Positions 1 to 6,863 are shown, counted from the first letter of the stretch. The stretch: DNA of 8,640 nucleotides from Spirochaeta sp. (GCA_020201015.1 JAIVHN010000072.1:1-8640); one strand, 5' to 3'. A program made the numbers and translations. Notes: generated from the letters alone by a model not told the origin.

Positions 1-1
1 T

Positions 2-1588
2 GCCAAAACAAGTGAGCATCAACGCTTTAAAGAGGCCATTGGAAAGCTTGAACTACCGGAAGAGGTTCGTGAACCGGTTGAGCAGGAGTTAGAGAAGTTC
101 AGCCTCATGGAGCCGAACAGTTCCGAGTTTACGGTCACGCGCAACTATTTGGACACAATTATCACCCTCCCCTGGGGCGAACCTGAACGACACGATATCG
201 ACTTAGAAAAAGCGCGCCTTATCCTGGATGCGGATCACTACGGCCTTGAAGACGTTAAAGAGCGAATCCTTGAGTTTCTCACGGTGCGTAAGCTCAAGCA
301 AGACTTTAAGGGCTCTATAGTGTGTCTTGTTGGTCCCCCGGGTGTCGGTAAAACCTCGGTCGGCAAGTCTATTGCCAAGTCGCTGGGCAAAGAGTTCTTT
401 CGCTTCTCGGTTGGCGGTATGCGTGATGAGGCCGAGATCAAGGGTCACCGGCGTACCTACGTTGGAGCAATGCCGGGCAAGATTATTCAGGGCCTCAAAA
501 TCGTTAAGAAAAAAGACCCGGTCTTTATGATTGATGAGATCGACAAACTCGGACAGTCTCACCAAGGGGACCCATCCTCGGCCCTGCTTGAAGTATTGGA
601 TCCTGAACAGAACGTCGCTTTCCGTGACCACTATCTGGATCTACCGTTTGACGTCTCAAATATTTTTTTCATTACCACAGCGAACACGCTCGACAGTATC
701 CCACCTGCACTGCTAGACCGAATGGAGGTGATTCGCCTCTCCGGATATATCGATGAGGAAAAGGTAGCAATTGCTCGTAAGTACATTATTCCAAAAAGCC
801 TGGAACGCACCGGCTTCAAAAAAAAGGATGTCTCGTACAACAAAACATCTATGCTGAGCATTGCCAACGGCTACGCACGCGAGGCCGGAATGCGTAACTT
901 CGAGAAAGCAGTTGATAAGGTCCACCGGAAACTGGCACGCCGAATGGTACTCGAGTCGCACCAACCTCCGTACAAAATCACTCCGGAACTCGTTGAAGAG
1001 CTCCTGGGCAAACCGAGTTTTCGGGGTGACGAAGTGAAAAAAATCACGGGGCCTGGTATGGCTGTAGGACTCGCCTGGACGCAGTACGGCGGTGACACGC
1101 TCATGATTGAGGCCATTGCAAACCCAGGTAAAGAAGGTATTAACCTTACAGGACAGCTTGGCGCGGTGATGCAGGAATCCGCCAAGATTGCATACACCTA
1201 TGTACGTCACCTGGCCGGAAGCTTTGGTGTGGAACGTGAGTTCTTTGAGAACAACCAGATACACCTGCATATTCCAGCCGGAGCAACTCCCAAAGACGGG
1301 CCTTCGGCTGGCATAACCATGGCCTCAGCTTTGTTATCTTTAGCCCTTGGCAAGACGATTAACACCCGACTGGCAATGACCGGAGAGCTGTCGCTGGTTG
1401 GTGAGGTGTTGCCAATAGGCGGGCTTAAAGAAAAGACTATTGCGGCGCGCCGTTCAAAGATCAAGGATATTCTCATTCCACGCGCAAATGAGCGTGACCT
1501 TGATGAGATTCCTGAACATGTACGCAAAGGCATCCGTTTTCACGCTGTTGACACAATGGAGCAAGTCATAGACAAATTGTTTTCATGA
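2..1588 (+). CDS. lon: ATP-dependent Lon protease, 5'-truncated by window edge
   Basis: Lon is a cytoplasmic AAA+ serine protease that unfolds and degrades damaged and regulatory proteins. The frame is open from base 2, and the residues before the first ATG (107) read as Lon sequence (KLELPEEVREPVEQEL), so ATG 107 is internal and the true start lies upstream of the window. Visible in order are the linker ending in RNYLDTIITLPW, Walker A GPPGVGKT (332-355), Walker B VFMIDEID (521-544), a sensor-1 region (TTANTLD, about 673) and an arginine-finger region (LLDRMEVI, about 709). The LonA protease domain follows, with catalytic Ser in PKDGPSAG (codon 1304-1306) and Lys in GGLKEK (codon 1433-1435). 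The Ser-Lys spacing of 43 residues equals that of E. coli Lon S679/K722. All key residues are present, so the visible part looks functional. Its stop codon overlaps the next gene's start (ATGA at 1585-1588). The N-terminal substrate-binding domain is outside the window. Confidence 0.97.
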   Translation, partial: AKTSEHQRFKEAIGKLELPEEVREPVEQELEKFSLMEPNSSEFTVTRNYLDTIITLPWGEPERHDIDLEKARLILDADHYGLEDVKERILEFLTVRKLKQDFKGSIVCLVGPPGVGKTSVGKSIAKSLGKEFFRFSVGGMRDEAEIKGHRRTYVGAMPGKIIQGLKIVKKKDPVFMIDEIDKLGQSHQGDPSSALLEVLDPEQNVAFRDHYLDLPFDVSNIFFITTANTLDSIPPALLDRMEVIRLSGYIDEEKVAIARKYIIPKSLERTGFKKKDVSYNKTSMLSIANGYAREAGMRNFEKAVDKVHRKLARRMVLESHQPPYKITPELVEELLGKPSFRGDEVKKITGPGMAVGLAWTQYGGDTLMIEAIANPGKEGINLTGQLGAVMQESAKIAYTYVRHLAGSFGVEREFFENNQIHLHIPAGATPKDGPSAGITMASALLSLALGKTINTRLAMTGELSLVGEVLPIGGLKEKTIAARRSKIKDILIPRANERDLDEIPEHVRKGIRFHAVDTMEQVIDKLFS

Positions 1589-2481
1589 AACCGCTTCGAG
1601 TTCTTGCCGGGATCGTCATTTTTTTGGGCGCTGTCGTCGGCGGCGCCATTGCTCTAAGCACTGTGCTTTCCATGGTCGCGTCGGATGCGTCACAGCCCAC
1701 CGCAGAGCCCGGCGTCGAGCCTGAGTCCGAGGCCATTCAACTTCTTCACCCGGACTTTACTCTTACCTTAGCGGAACTCCGGCAGTTGATATCGACGGCG
1801 CCGGAAGAAGCCCAAGCGGCTATTCTTGCTCGACCTCAATACTTTCTTGAGCTCATGAAGCAGGCCCTTGGGCTACCTGCCGACTATCTGGTGCTGGTGG
1901 ATAAACAGAATCGCCTGTCAGCCGACTATCTTCCGCGCGACCTGGTGCAGTTAAATGAGTACTCCGACCAAATACTCCTTAACCGTTCGGATTTAAGCCT
2001 GCGTCGAGTACTCATGCCGGACTTACTGGCCATGATTGAGGCGTCGGCCCAGGAAGAAGTATCTCTTCTGGTTTCTTCTACCTACCGTTCCTACGACTAC
2101 CAGGCCGGGCTTTTTCGGCGCAACGTTGAGCGCTTTGGTGAGGATCAAGCACGGACCTTTTCGGCCGAACCGGGCGCATCACAACATCAGTTAGGTACGG
2201 TACTAGATTTCGGCGATATCACCCCGGCCTTTGCCGAGACGGACGCCGGACGTTGGATGCGGGAAAACGCACACCTATTTGGGTTTTCGCTCTCCTACCC
2301 TCCGGACCTCGAGGACCTCACAGGGTATGTATGGGAACCGTGGCACTTTCGCTGGCTTACTCGACTCGGTACCGAGCTAGAACGGGAATTTTTCAACGGT
2401 ATTCAGCAGCACTTCCTTGAGTTCTATCATGCGGCCGAACCGCGGTTGCGAGAAGCCTTAAAACGCGAGACCACGGAGTAA
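1585..2481 (+). CDS. membrane-anchored D-alanyl-D-alanine carboxypeptidase, VanY/M15B family
   Basis: This is probably a zinc DD-carboxypeptidase that removes the terminal D-Ala from peptidoglycan stem peptides in the periplasm. The 298-residue product starts with a hydrophobic segment (about residues 5-32) after MKPLR, which fits an uncleaved signal anchor. About 150 residues of unassigned linker follow, then the VanY core: SSTYRSYDYQ (about 164-173), the zinc motif SQHQLGTVLD (His201, Asp208), and WEPWHFRW with catalytic Glu251 and zinc ligand His254. These match the SxHxxGxAxD and ExxWH signatures of LAS peptidases. The start is chosen because its ATG overlaps the lon stop (ATGA). No Shine-Dalgarno sequence precedes it, so translation is probably coupled to lon. 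The family is well supported. The exact substrate is unknown (pentapeptide D-Ala-D-Ala, or an L,D-bond as in LdcB), and vancomycin resistance is not implied. Confidence 0.9.
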   Translation: MKPLRVLAGIVIFLGAVVGGAIALSTVLSMVASDASQPTAEPGVEPESEAIQLLHPDFTLTLAELRQLISTAPEEAQAAILARPQYFLELMKQALGLPADYLVLVDKQNRLSADYLPRDLVQLNEYSDQILLNRSDLSLRRVLMPDLLAMIEASAQEEVSLLVSSTYRSYDYQAGLFRRNVERFGEDQARTFSAEPGASQHQLGTVLDFGDITPAFAETDAGRWMRENAHLFGFSLSYPPDLEDLTGYVWEPWHFRWLTRLGTELEREFFNGIQQHFLEFYHAAEPRLREALKRETTE

Positions 2482-2489
2482 GATGTAAC

Positions 2490-3752
2490 ATGGAACTACT
2501 TGCACCTGCTGGCACGCCGGAAAAACTCCGCTTTGCGTATCTGTACGGCGCAGATGCAGCTTACTTTGGTCTGGGCGGACTATCGCTGCGTGACCGTGCA
2601 GGTAATTTTGACGACGGCGACCCGGCGGAACTGGCCGCCGCCCTACGGGCTACCAAGGGGAGCAAACGTCTGTACTGCGCCGTGAACCGGTATTTTCATA
2701 ACGAGGAGTTACGCGCGTTTGAGGAACGTCTCGATCAGGTAGCACAACTCCCAATTGATGCCTTTATCGTAAGCGACCTTGGTGTTGTACCGTTGTTGCG
2801 GGCGCGTATGCCAAACTGCGAACTGCACCTCTCTACGCAAGCCAACTGTACCAACCGCGAGGCGGCCCGTATGTACCGTGATATGGGCTTTTCACGCATT
2901 GTTGCAGCGCGCGAGCTGTCTTTGCATGAGCTTTCCGAGATCAAGAATGCGGTGCCCGATCTGGAGATAGAAGCCTTTGTACACGGTGCGATGTGCTTGG
3001 CATACTCAGGGCGATGTTTTCTCTCCAAGTGGATGGCAGGGCGCTCGGGCAATACCGGTGACTGCGCCCACTCGTGCCGCTGGGAATATGCCTTGCATAC
3101 CGGCGATACCTACCTTCAAGAGCGTGAACGCCCCGACGAATATTACCCAGTCATAGAGGACGACGGACACACTATGGTGCTGTCCTCACGCGACTTGTGT
3201 CTTATAGACCACCTGGCCGCCTTCCGTGACGCGGGCATAGACAGCTTAAAAATTGAAGGGCGAATGAAGTCGGTGTACTACACCGCAGTGGTAACTCGTG
3301 CGTACCGAAAGGCGATTGACGCTGTTATGGATCCAACGGCGCCCGACCCGGCTCCATTCCGCGAAGCGCTCTATGAGGTCAGTCGCCGCGAGTATTCGAC
3401 CGGATTCTACTTTGGAGATGAAGCGGTACAACACCCCACCGAGACAAGCTACCGTGAGGAGTACCGGTTCCTTGGCGTGCTTGAGGAAGACAGTACAAGC
3501 GCCGCCAGTAGTCCGGGAGCAGCCGTTTACTTCACCGCCAAAAATGTATGCCGCATTGAGGACCAGGTTGAGGTATTGGGGCCGGACACTGCCAAACTTG
3601 GCTTGAACAATCCGGTATTTTTGGATGAAGACGGAAATGAAGTAGATGTCGTAAAACCAAACCGGCGATACTCCATTTCGGGCCCCTACGACTTGAGTGC
3701 GGGCATGGCACTTCGGCGGCGCATTTACGACAAAGAGCGGCTCAAAACCTAA
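2490..3752 (+). CDS. trhP: U32 family protein, probable tRNA hydroxylation protein TrhP (YegQ-like)
   Basis: The 420-residue product matches the U32 'peptidase' family along its length, and resembles E. coli TrhP (YegQ), which helps make 5-hydroxyuridine at tRNA wobble position 34 from prephenate. Visible blocks are the N-terminal ELLAPAGTPEKLRFAYLYGAD, then HLSTQANCTN, then the U32 signature EAFVHGAMCLAYSGRCFLS (about 161-179), GDCAHSCRWEY, and IDSLKIEGRMKSVYY (about 250-264). Cys169, Cys176, Cys192 and Cys196 are spaced as in U32 proteins that hold an iron-sulfur cluster. The C-terminal part is a beta-rich U32-specific domain. The start at 2490 lies 8 bp past the previous stop, with GGAG at 2475-2478 as a rather distant ribosome binding site, so co-transcription with lon and the carboxypeptidase is likely. 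An alternative is RlhA (23S rRNA hydroxylation), but that family is usually longer. I prefer TrhP from overall length and motif order. Confidence 0.85.
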   Translation: MELLAPAGTPEKLRFAYLYGADAAYFGLGGLSLRDRAGNFDDGDPAELAAALRATKGSKRLYCAVNRYFHNEELRAFEERLDQVAQLPIDAFIVSDLGVVPLLRARMPNCELHLSTQANCTNREAARMYRDMGFSRIVAARELSLHELSEIKNAVPDLEIEAFVHGAMCLAYSGRCFLSKWMAGRSGNTGDCAHSCRWEYALHTGDTYLQERERPDEYYPVIEDDGHTMVLSSRDLCLIDHLAAFRDAGIDSLKIEGRMKSVYYTAVVTRAYRKAIDAVMDPTAPDPAPFREALYEVSRREYSTGFYFGDEAVQHPTETSYREEYRFLGVLEEDSTSAASSPGAAVYFTAKNVCRIEDQVEVLGPDTAKLGLNNPVFLDEDGNEVDVVKPNRRYSISGPYDLSAGMALRRRIYDKERLKT

Positions 3753-3763
3753 GTGGCGTTCGG

Positions 3764-3803
3764 CTTGGCTGAGCTCGGGCTGACTTGACCGAGCCGGGCT
3801 GGG
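3764..3803 (+). repeat. imperfect GC-rich 20-bp tandem repeat in the trhP-DUF1015 spacer
   Basis: Two adjacent units, CTTGGCTGAGCTCGGGCTGA (3764-3783) and CTTGACCGAGCCGGGCTGGG (3784-3803), align with a one-base gap and a few substitutions. The arrangement also allows a 6-bp stem, GCTCGG (3773-3778) with CCGAGC (3789-3794), around a 10-base loop. No T-run follows, so this is not a standard intrinsic terminator, though it may slow or partly end transcription after the U32 gene. Confidence 0.5.
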
Positions 3804-3815
3804 ATGTTACGCGCC

Positions 3816-3844
3816 TTGCCATTCATGTCCAGTCACGCTATCCT
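3816..3844 (+). promoter_or_regulatory. candidate sigma-70-type promoter for the DUF1015 gene
   Basis: TTGCCA (3816-3821) is five of six to the -35 consensus. It is followed after exactly 17 bases by TATCCT (3839-3844), four of six to the -10 consensus. Transcription would begin at about 3851, almost on top of the ATG at 3853, so the message would be nearly leaderless or translation would use a later start such as the ATG at 3874. The call is based on consensus and spacing only. Confidence 0.3.
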
Positions 3845-3852
3845 CCGGGGTT

Positions 3853-5181
3853 ATGGACAGTATAGAACAGCGAATGGCCAGCCTCGGCATAGCCATACCG
3901 GAGATCCTGCTACCAAATTCCAGCATCAACCTGGAACGTTGGGCGGTAATTGCCTGCGACCAGCACACAGCAAGCCGCGACTACTGGAACCAAGTAGAGA
4001 GTTTTGTAGGCGAAAAGCCGTCGACGCTACAGCTCGTTTTTCCTGAGATATATCTAAACGACTCCGATAAAGACCACCGAATTGCCACGATCAAGAACAC
4101 AATGACAAGGTATCTTGAGGATGGTGTTTTTGCGGAACCTTCTGCAACCGCGGTCTACCTTGAGCGTGACACCGGACGAGTGACTCCCCGACGTGGTTTG
4201 ATCCTTAGTTTTGATCTCGAACAGTATGACTACTCGCCTGACTCCGACAGCCTTATCCGCGCTACCGAGGGGACTATTCTGGACCGAATTCCACCACGAA
4301 TGGACATTCGCCGTGGCGCCCCACTTGAATCCCCCCACATAATGGTACTGGTAGACGACCCAGAACATAGCGTGATGGCGCCCTGGAGAGAAACGCCCAC
4401 AACGCCTGGCCGAGAACTGCTTTACGAAACGCAACTCATGTCCGGCGGTGGACACATTAAAGGTTACCGCGTTGGGGAAGCGGAACTGCGATCGGTAATT
4501 GATGCACTTGAAGCGCTCCAAGCTCCGGAGAGACTAGCGCAACGTTACGGAGCCGGTGGTCGCTTGCTCTTTGCAATGGGTGACGGGAATCACTCCCTGG
4601 CCACAGCAAAAGCGATCTGGGAAGAGCTAAAGAACAAGGGAGCCGACCCCGAGATGCATCCGGCGCGTTGGGCCTTGGCTGAGCTGGTCAACCTACATGA
4701 TCCGGCGCTGATTTTTGAGCCTATACATCGCGTCATGCTGGGCATGGATGTCGGCCGGTTTCTTAATGCAGTACGCAGCTGTCCCGATTGGGAGTATGAA
4801 CCCACCACATCTACCTTACGCAACCCGCCGGAGACCGCACCGGAAGGGAGTATTCTTATGCTAAGCCAAACTGACTCCGGGATCCTCCGCCTAAAAGACA
4901 AAGGACGACTGGCAGCGGCTACGGCTCAAGAGTTCCTCGACTCGTTCTCTTCCGACGCGGCCATTGGCGAGCAGCCCGAGGTGGACTACATCCATGGGTC
5001 GGCTACCGTTGCTTCACAGGTGCAGCAACACAACGCGGTGGGGCTTATTCTCCCTGAGTTTGATAAAAACGGCCTATTCCGCACGGTTGCGCGTGAAGGA
5101 ACGCTGCCCCGCAAATCTTTCTCAATGGGGGTAGCTGCCGAAAAGCGCTACTACCTCGAGTGCAGGAAGATTCTCACCTGA
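3853..5181 (+). CDS. DUF1015 (COG4198) family protein, function unknown
   Basis: The 442-residue product fits the DUF1015 family, whose biochemical role I cannot state. Typical blocks are IPEILLPNSSINLERWAVIA (about 15-34) running into CDQHTASRDYW (35-45), a middle region with VYLERDTGRVTPRRGLILSF, RMDIRRGAPLESPHIMVLVDD (about 151-171), and the highly conserved GDGNHSLATAKA (243-254). Near the end are VDYIHG and a final FSMGVAAEKRYYLECRKI. The Asp, Asn and His of GDGNHS look like active-site or ligand residues, but that is inference. There is no signal peptide or membrane segment, so it is probably cytoplasmic. The start at 3853 has only a poor ribosome binding site (GGGG at 3847-3850). ATG 3874 is an alternative just before LGIAIPE, where the family similarity begins. 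The gene follows the U32 gene on the same strand after 100 bp and may have its own promoter. Confidence 0.85.
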   Translation: MDSIEQRMASLGIAIPEILLPNSSINLERWAVIACDQHTASRDYWNQVESFVGEKPSTLQLVFPEIYLNDSDKDHRIATIKNTMTRYLEDGVFAEPSATAVYLERDTGRVTPRRGLILSFDLEQYDYSPDSDSLIRATEGTILDRIPPRMDIRRGAPLESPHIMVLVDDPEHSVMAPWRETPTTPGRELLYETQLMSGGGHIKGYRVGEAELRSVIDALEALQAPERLAQRYGAGGRLLFAMGDGNHSLATAKAIWEELKNKGADPEMHPARWALAELVNLHDPALIFEPIHRVMLGMDVGRFLNAVRSCPDWEYEPTTSTLRNPPETAPEGSILMLSQTDSGILRLKDKGRLAAATAQEFLDSFSSDAAIGEQPEVDYIHGSATVASQVQQHNAVGLILPEFDKNGLFRTVAREGTLPRKSFSMGVAAEKRYYLECRKILT

Positions 5182-5207
5182 CGCGAGACACTCCCTCATG
5201 ATATACT
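5179..5207 (+). promoter_or_regulatory. candidate promoter upstream of the frameshifted secreted-protein gene
   Basis: CTGACG (5179-5184), which overlaps the DUF1015 stop codon, is four of six to TTGACA. It is followed after 17 bases by TATACT (5202-5207), five of six to the -10 consensus. Initiation near 5214 would leave a leader of only about 9 bases before ATG 5223. This is consensus matching only. Read-through from the DUF1015 gene is equally possible. Confidence 0.3.
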
Positions 5208-5222
5208 TACATTAGGTATCCG

Positions 5223-6187
5223 ATGAAAATCTCTATTGTCTTCGCGTTGTTGCTGCTGCCGCTTACGGCTCCAGCGCAGCAACAGAGCACACAGCTTGTC
5301 TTCGCTTTTGTTGGTGTTTCCTCGCTTGATGAGGAAATAAGTGGAGCGGAGATACGTGTACTGGAGCGGAGATACGTGTGCTTGAGAATCGCCTTACTAC
5401 GGCACTTGTAGGCATAGCGGAGTCACAAGGGTACAGCATAATTATTCCTCGCAACCGAGATTTAATTCGCAACCAGATAGGTTCGGTGAATAGCGCAGGA
5501 CAGCTGCAGACCGGTGCCGGGCTTGCCGAGCTTGTTGCAGCCCACGGCGTTGTCGCTGGTGAGATTCATGTGATCGAGGAACAGTATTTTTTGGATCTAC
5601 AGGTAATTTCGACTACAAGTAGTGATACGCTTTTTGCGTATAGCGCCGAATTCGAAACCTACCTCGCCGCCTTAGATGGCGGCCGCAACGCGATGTATGC
5701 TCTTTTTGACCTTGAGATCCGTGAAACCTATGAAAGTAGCATTGCAGAACGCGAGTCCGACGCTGTACCAACCGACCACTCACAAGACACGCTGTTTTAT
5801 GAAGACCCGTCTGCGTCGCTTGTAGTCGGGCGCTGGTCGGGTGATGTAGGGATCGATCACGTAGAACTCTTCCCCGATGGCCAAGGTGTTGCACGTATTC
5901 CCGGTGGTCATACAATGCGTCTACGCTTTGAGACTCAAGAAGATCAAGTTGTTGTATTTCAAGACGAACCGAACGCGCCCAAACTGTACTTGGGAAGTTT
6001 CCCTTACAATCTAGCGGTCCAGATTGTTGAGTTGGCTCGTCCAATGCGTTGGATTTTTCGGCTTAGTCGTGATGGGATGCAGCTCATAGGAAACAAAGAG
6101 ACTACCTCAGTACGTGTTGAGCGAAGCCAGATAGTTGGCGCCGACAACAGTTACTCACGTCCGGCTGCGTGGGAACGCCTGCCATAA
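5223..6187 (+). pseudogene. secreted TolB/CsgG/FlgO-like protein, frameshifted by a 20-bp tandem duplication
   Basis: ATG 5223 opens with a clear signal peptide, MKISIVFALLLLPLTAPA, probably cut before QQQ. The frame stops at TAG 5409-5411 after 62 residues. A second frame runs from about 5378 (possible GTG start) to TAA 6187. A 20-bp tandem duplication (5342-5381) lies at the junction. Removing one copy gives SGAEIRVLENRLTTALVG and a single 314-residue frame, so this is one gene with a +20 insertion. The first half of the restored protein (about 20-150) has the pattern of TolB/CsgG/FlgO-like domains: LENRLTTALV, YSIIIPRNRDLI, VVAGEIHVIEEQYFLDLQVI. The C-terminal part (about 195-314) is an unrecognised beta-rich region starting near VVGRWSGDVGIDHVELFPDG. 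The product would be periplasmic or surface-linked. There is no lipobox Cys. Everything after the lesion is still open for 269 codons, which suggests a recent or reversible event, or a sequence error. The domain call is inference. Confidence 0.75.
5342..5381 (+). repeat. 20-bp tandem duplication causing the frameshift
   Basis: TGGAGCGGAGATACGTGTAC (5342-5361) is followed directly by TGGAGCGGAGATACGTGTGC (5362-5381), with one difference at position 19 of the unit. As 20 is not a multiple of three, the extra copy shifts the frame by two. Removing either copy gives the same downstream amino acids (Val-Leu, codon GTA or GTG). Confidence 0.97.
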
Positions 6188-6200
6188 CGTAGCTCACACA

Positions 6201-6710
6201 CTAGCTTACTTTTCGGGGCTGCACTGGAGCTTTACTTTCTGGAACGGGCGAAACAGCTCTCGCGCGGCGTGCTCGCTGCGGAGCATTCTTACCCCACATC
6301 ATTCCGATAACCAATACAAGCAACCCAGCGCTCAGTGCAACAGCCCTTATCCATGGATAGTGGTGTGGCCCCCCAGCAATTGAACTTATCATTCGTCCTG
6401 GTCGCAAGCTTTCACGTACGCTGCTCGGATTCGGGTAGCCAACAACCCTAATCACACCTTCGTTTGCCCGATATAACCCAATACCACGCCCCTCTATCAC
6501 AATTGCCTCAGAGCGTGTCCGAAGATCTTCAATACGCCGCAGAAGCCGTGCATTCTCGCGCTCAAGCTCGGTAACGTTGTCTCGAAGTGTCTGTGCATAG
6601 TCATTGTGGCGCCTATATTCAAGAATTCCATAACTCGAAAAAATGACAGTCAGGGACAAGTAGGTTAAGGCCGCTGCACAGAGTGCTGTGAGTAAGGAAT
6701 TTTGGGTCAT
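6201..6710 (-). CDS. DivIC/FtsB-like septum formation protein with two membrane segments
   Basis: The product has 169 residues. It has a first membrane segment (about 6-29, LLTALCAAALTYLSLTVIF), then a coiled coil rich in Leu/Glu/Arg (about 38-66, including TELERENARLLRRIEDL). A short region after it, EAIVIEGRGIGLYRANEGVIRVV (68-90), mirrors the post-coil motif of FtsB/DivIC ('A-R-x-x-L-G-x-x-x-x-x-E-x-v-x-x-v'). FtsB/DivIC proteins bridge FtsL and FtsQ/DivIB at the division site. Here a second hydrophobic segment (about 120-139) and a basic, Pro-rich tail (RRARAVSP) follow. The predicted topology is N-in, loop outside, C-in, which is unusual because FtsB and DivIC normally have one membrane segment. 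The start is supported by a strong ribosome binding site, AAGGAAAG, read on the minus strand just upstream (6713-6722). The gene converges on the frameshifted gene (13 bp between stops) and diverges from the acidic-protein gene. Other coiled-coil membrane proteins cannot be excluded. Confidence 0.65.
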   Translation of the reverse strand: MTQNSLLTALCAAALTYLSLTVIFSSYGILEYRRHNDYAQTLRDNVTELERENARLLRRIEDLRTRSEAIVIEGRGIGLYRANEGVIRVVGYPNPSSVRESLRPGRMISSIAGGPHHYPWIRAVALSAGLLVLVIGMMWGKNAPQRARRARAVSPVPESKAPVQPRKVS

Positions 6711-6755
6711 ATCTCTTTCCTTTATAACGGTCTTACTGTACGGTTGCTTTAGATG

Positions 6756-6785
6756 TTGACAAGCAAAAACTCCTCACAGTACCTT
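6756..6785 (+). promoter_or_regulatory. candidate promoter for the acidic-protein gene
   Basis: A perfect -35 hexamer TTGACA (6756-6761) is followed after 18 bases by TACCTT (6780-6785), only three of six to the -10 consensus. It would give a leader of about 70 bases ahead of ATG 6864. The region 6711-6863 is the divergent spacer between two oppositely oriented genes. I found no equally good promoter on the minus strand. Confidence 0.35.
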
Positions 6786-6820
6786 AGTTTTGCGGTTCAC
6801 TGAGGCGAAAGAGTTGCCGA

Positions 6821-6836
6821 TACATCCTATGTAGGA
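6821..6836 (+). repeat. overlapping short palindromes in the leader of the acidic-protein gene
   Basis: TACAT-CCT-ATGTA (6821-6833) overlaps TCCTA-TG-TAGGA (6825-6836). The TAGGA arm recurs at 6852-6856, inside the ribosome binding site, so TCCTA could pair with either. AGGCGA (6803-6808) is also complementary to TCGCCT (6847-6852), directly before the AGGAG. These are short matches and may be chance. They could be an operator or a weak leader fold. Confidence 0.25.
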
Positions 6837-6863
6837 CTTAACCTCATCGCCTAGGAGTGTTTC

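Noticed and set aside
107..109. ATG 107 as the start of a short Lon
   Set aside because: The frame is open back to base 2 and the upstream residues match the Lon linker, so this Met is internal.
713..1270. Minus-strand 185-codon open frame inside lon
   Set aside because: It lies opposite unambiguous Lon sequence with intact AAA+ and protease motifs, and its translation shows no recognisable domain.
3804..4046. Plus-strand 80-codon open frame overlapping the start of the DUF1015 gene
   Set aside because: It is out of frame with the conserved DUF1015 N-terminus, has no ribosome binding site, and its translation is compositionally unlike a folded protein.
5378..5380. GTG 5378 as a genuine independent start for the 269-codon downstream frame
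   Set aside because: It lies inside the duplicated unit, has no convincing ribosome binding site, and would yield a protein without the signal peptide encoded directly upstream. A frameshifted single gene explains it better.
6189..6213. Possible terminator between the convergent genes: GTAGCT / AGCTTAC stem followed by TTTT
   Set aside because: The stem has only six pairs with a bulge and an 8-base loop, and the T-run is four bases. It is too weak to call as a terminator.
6721..6726. TATAAA on the minus strand as a -10 box for the FtsB-like gene
   Set aside because: No matching -35 is found at 16-18 bases, and the implied start site would fall inside the ribosome binding site.
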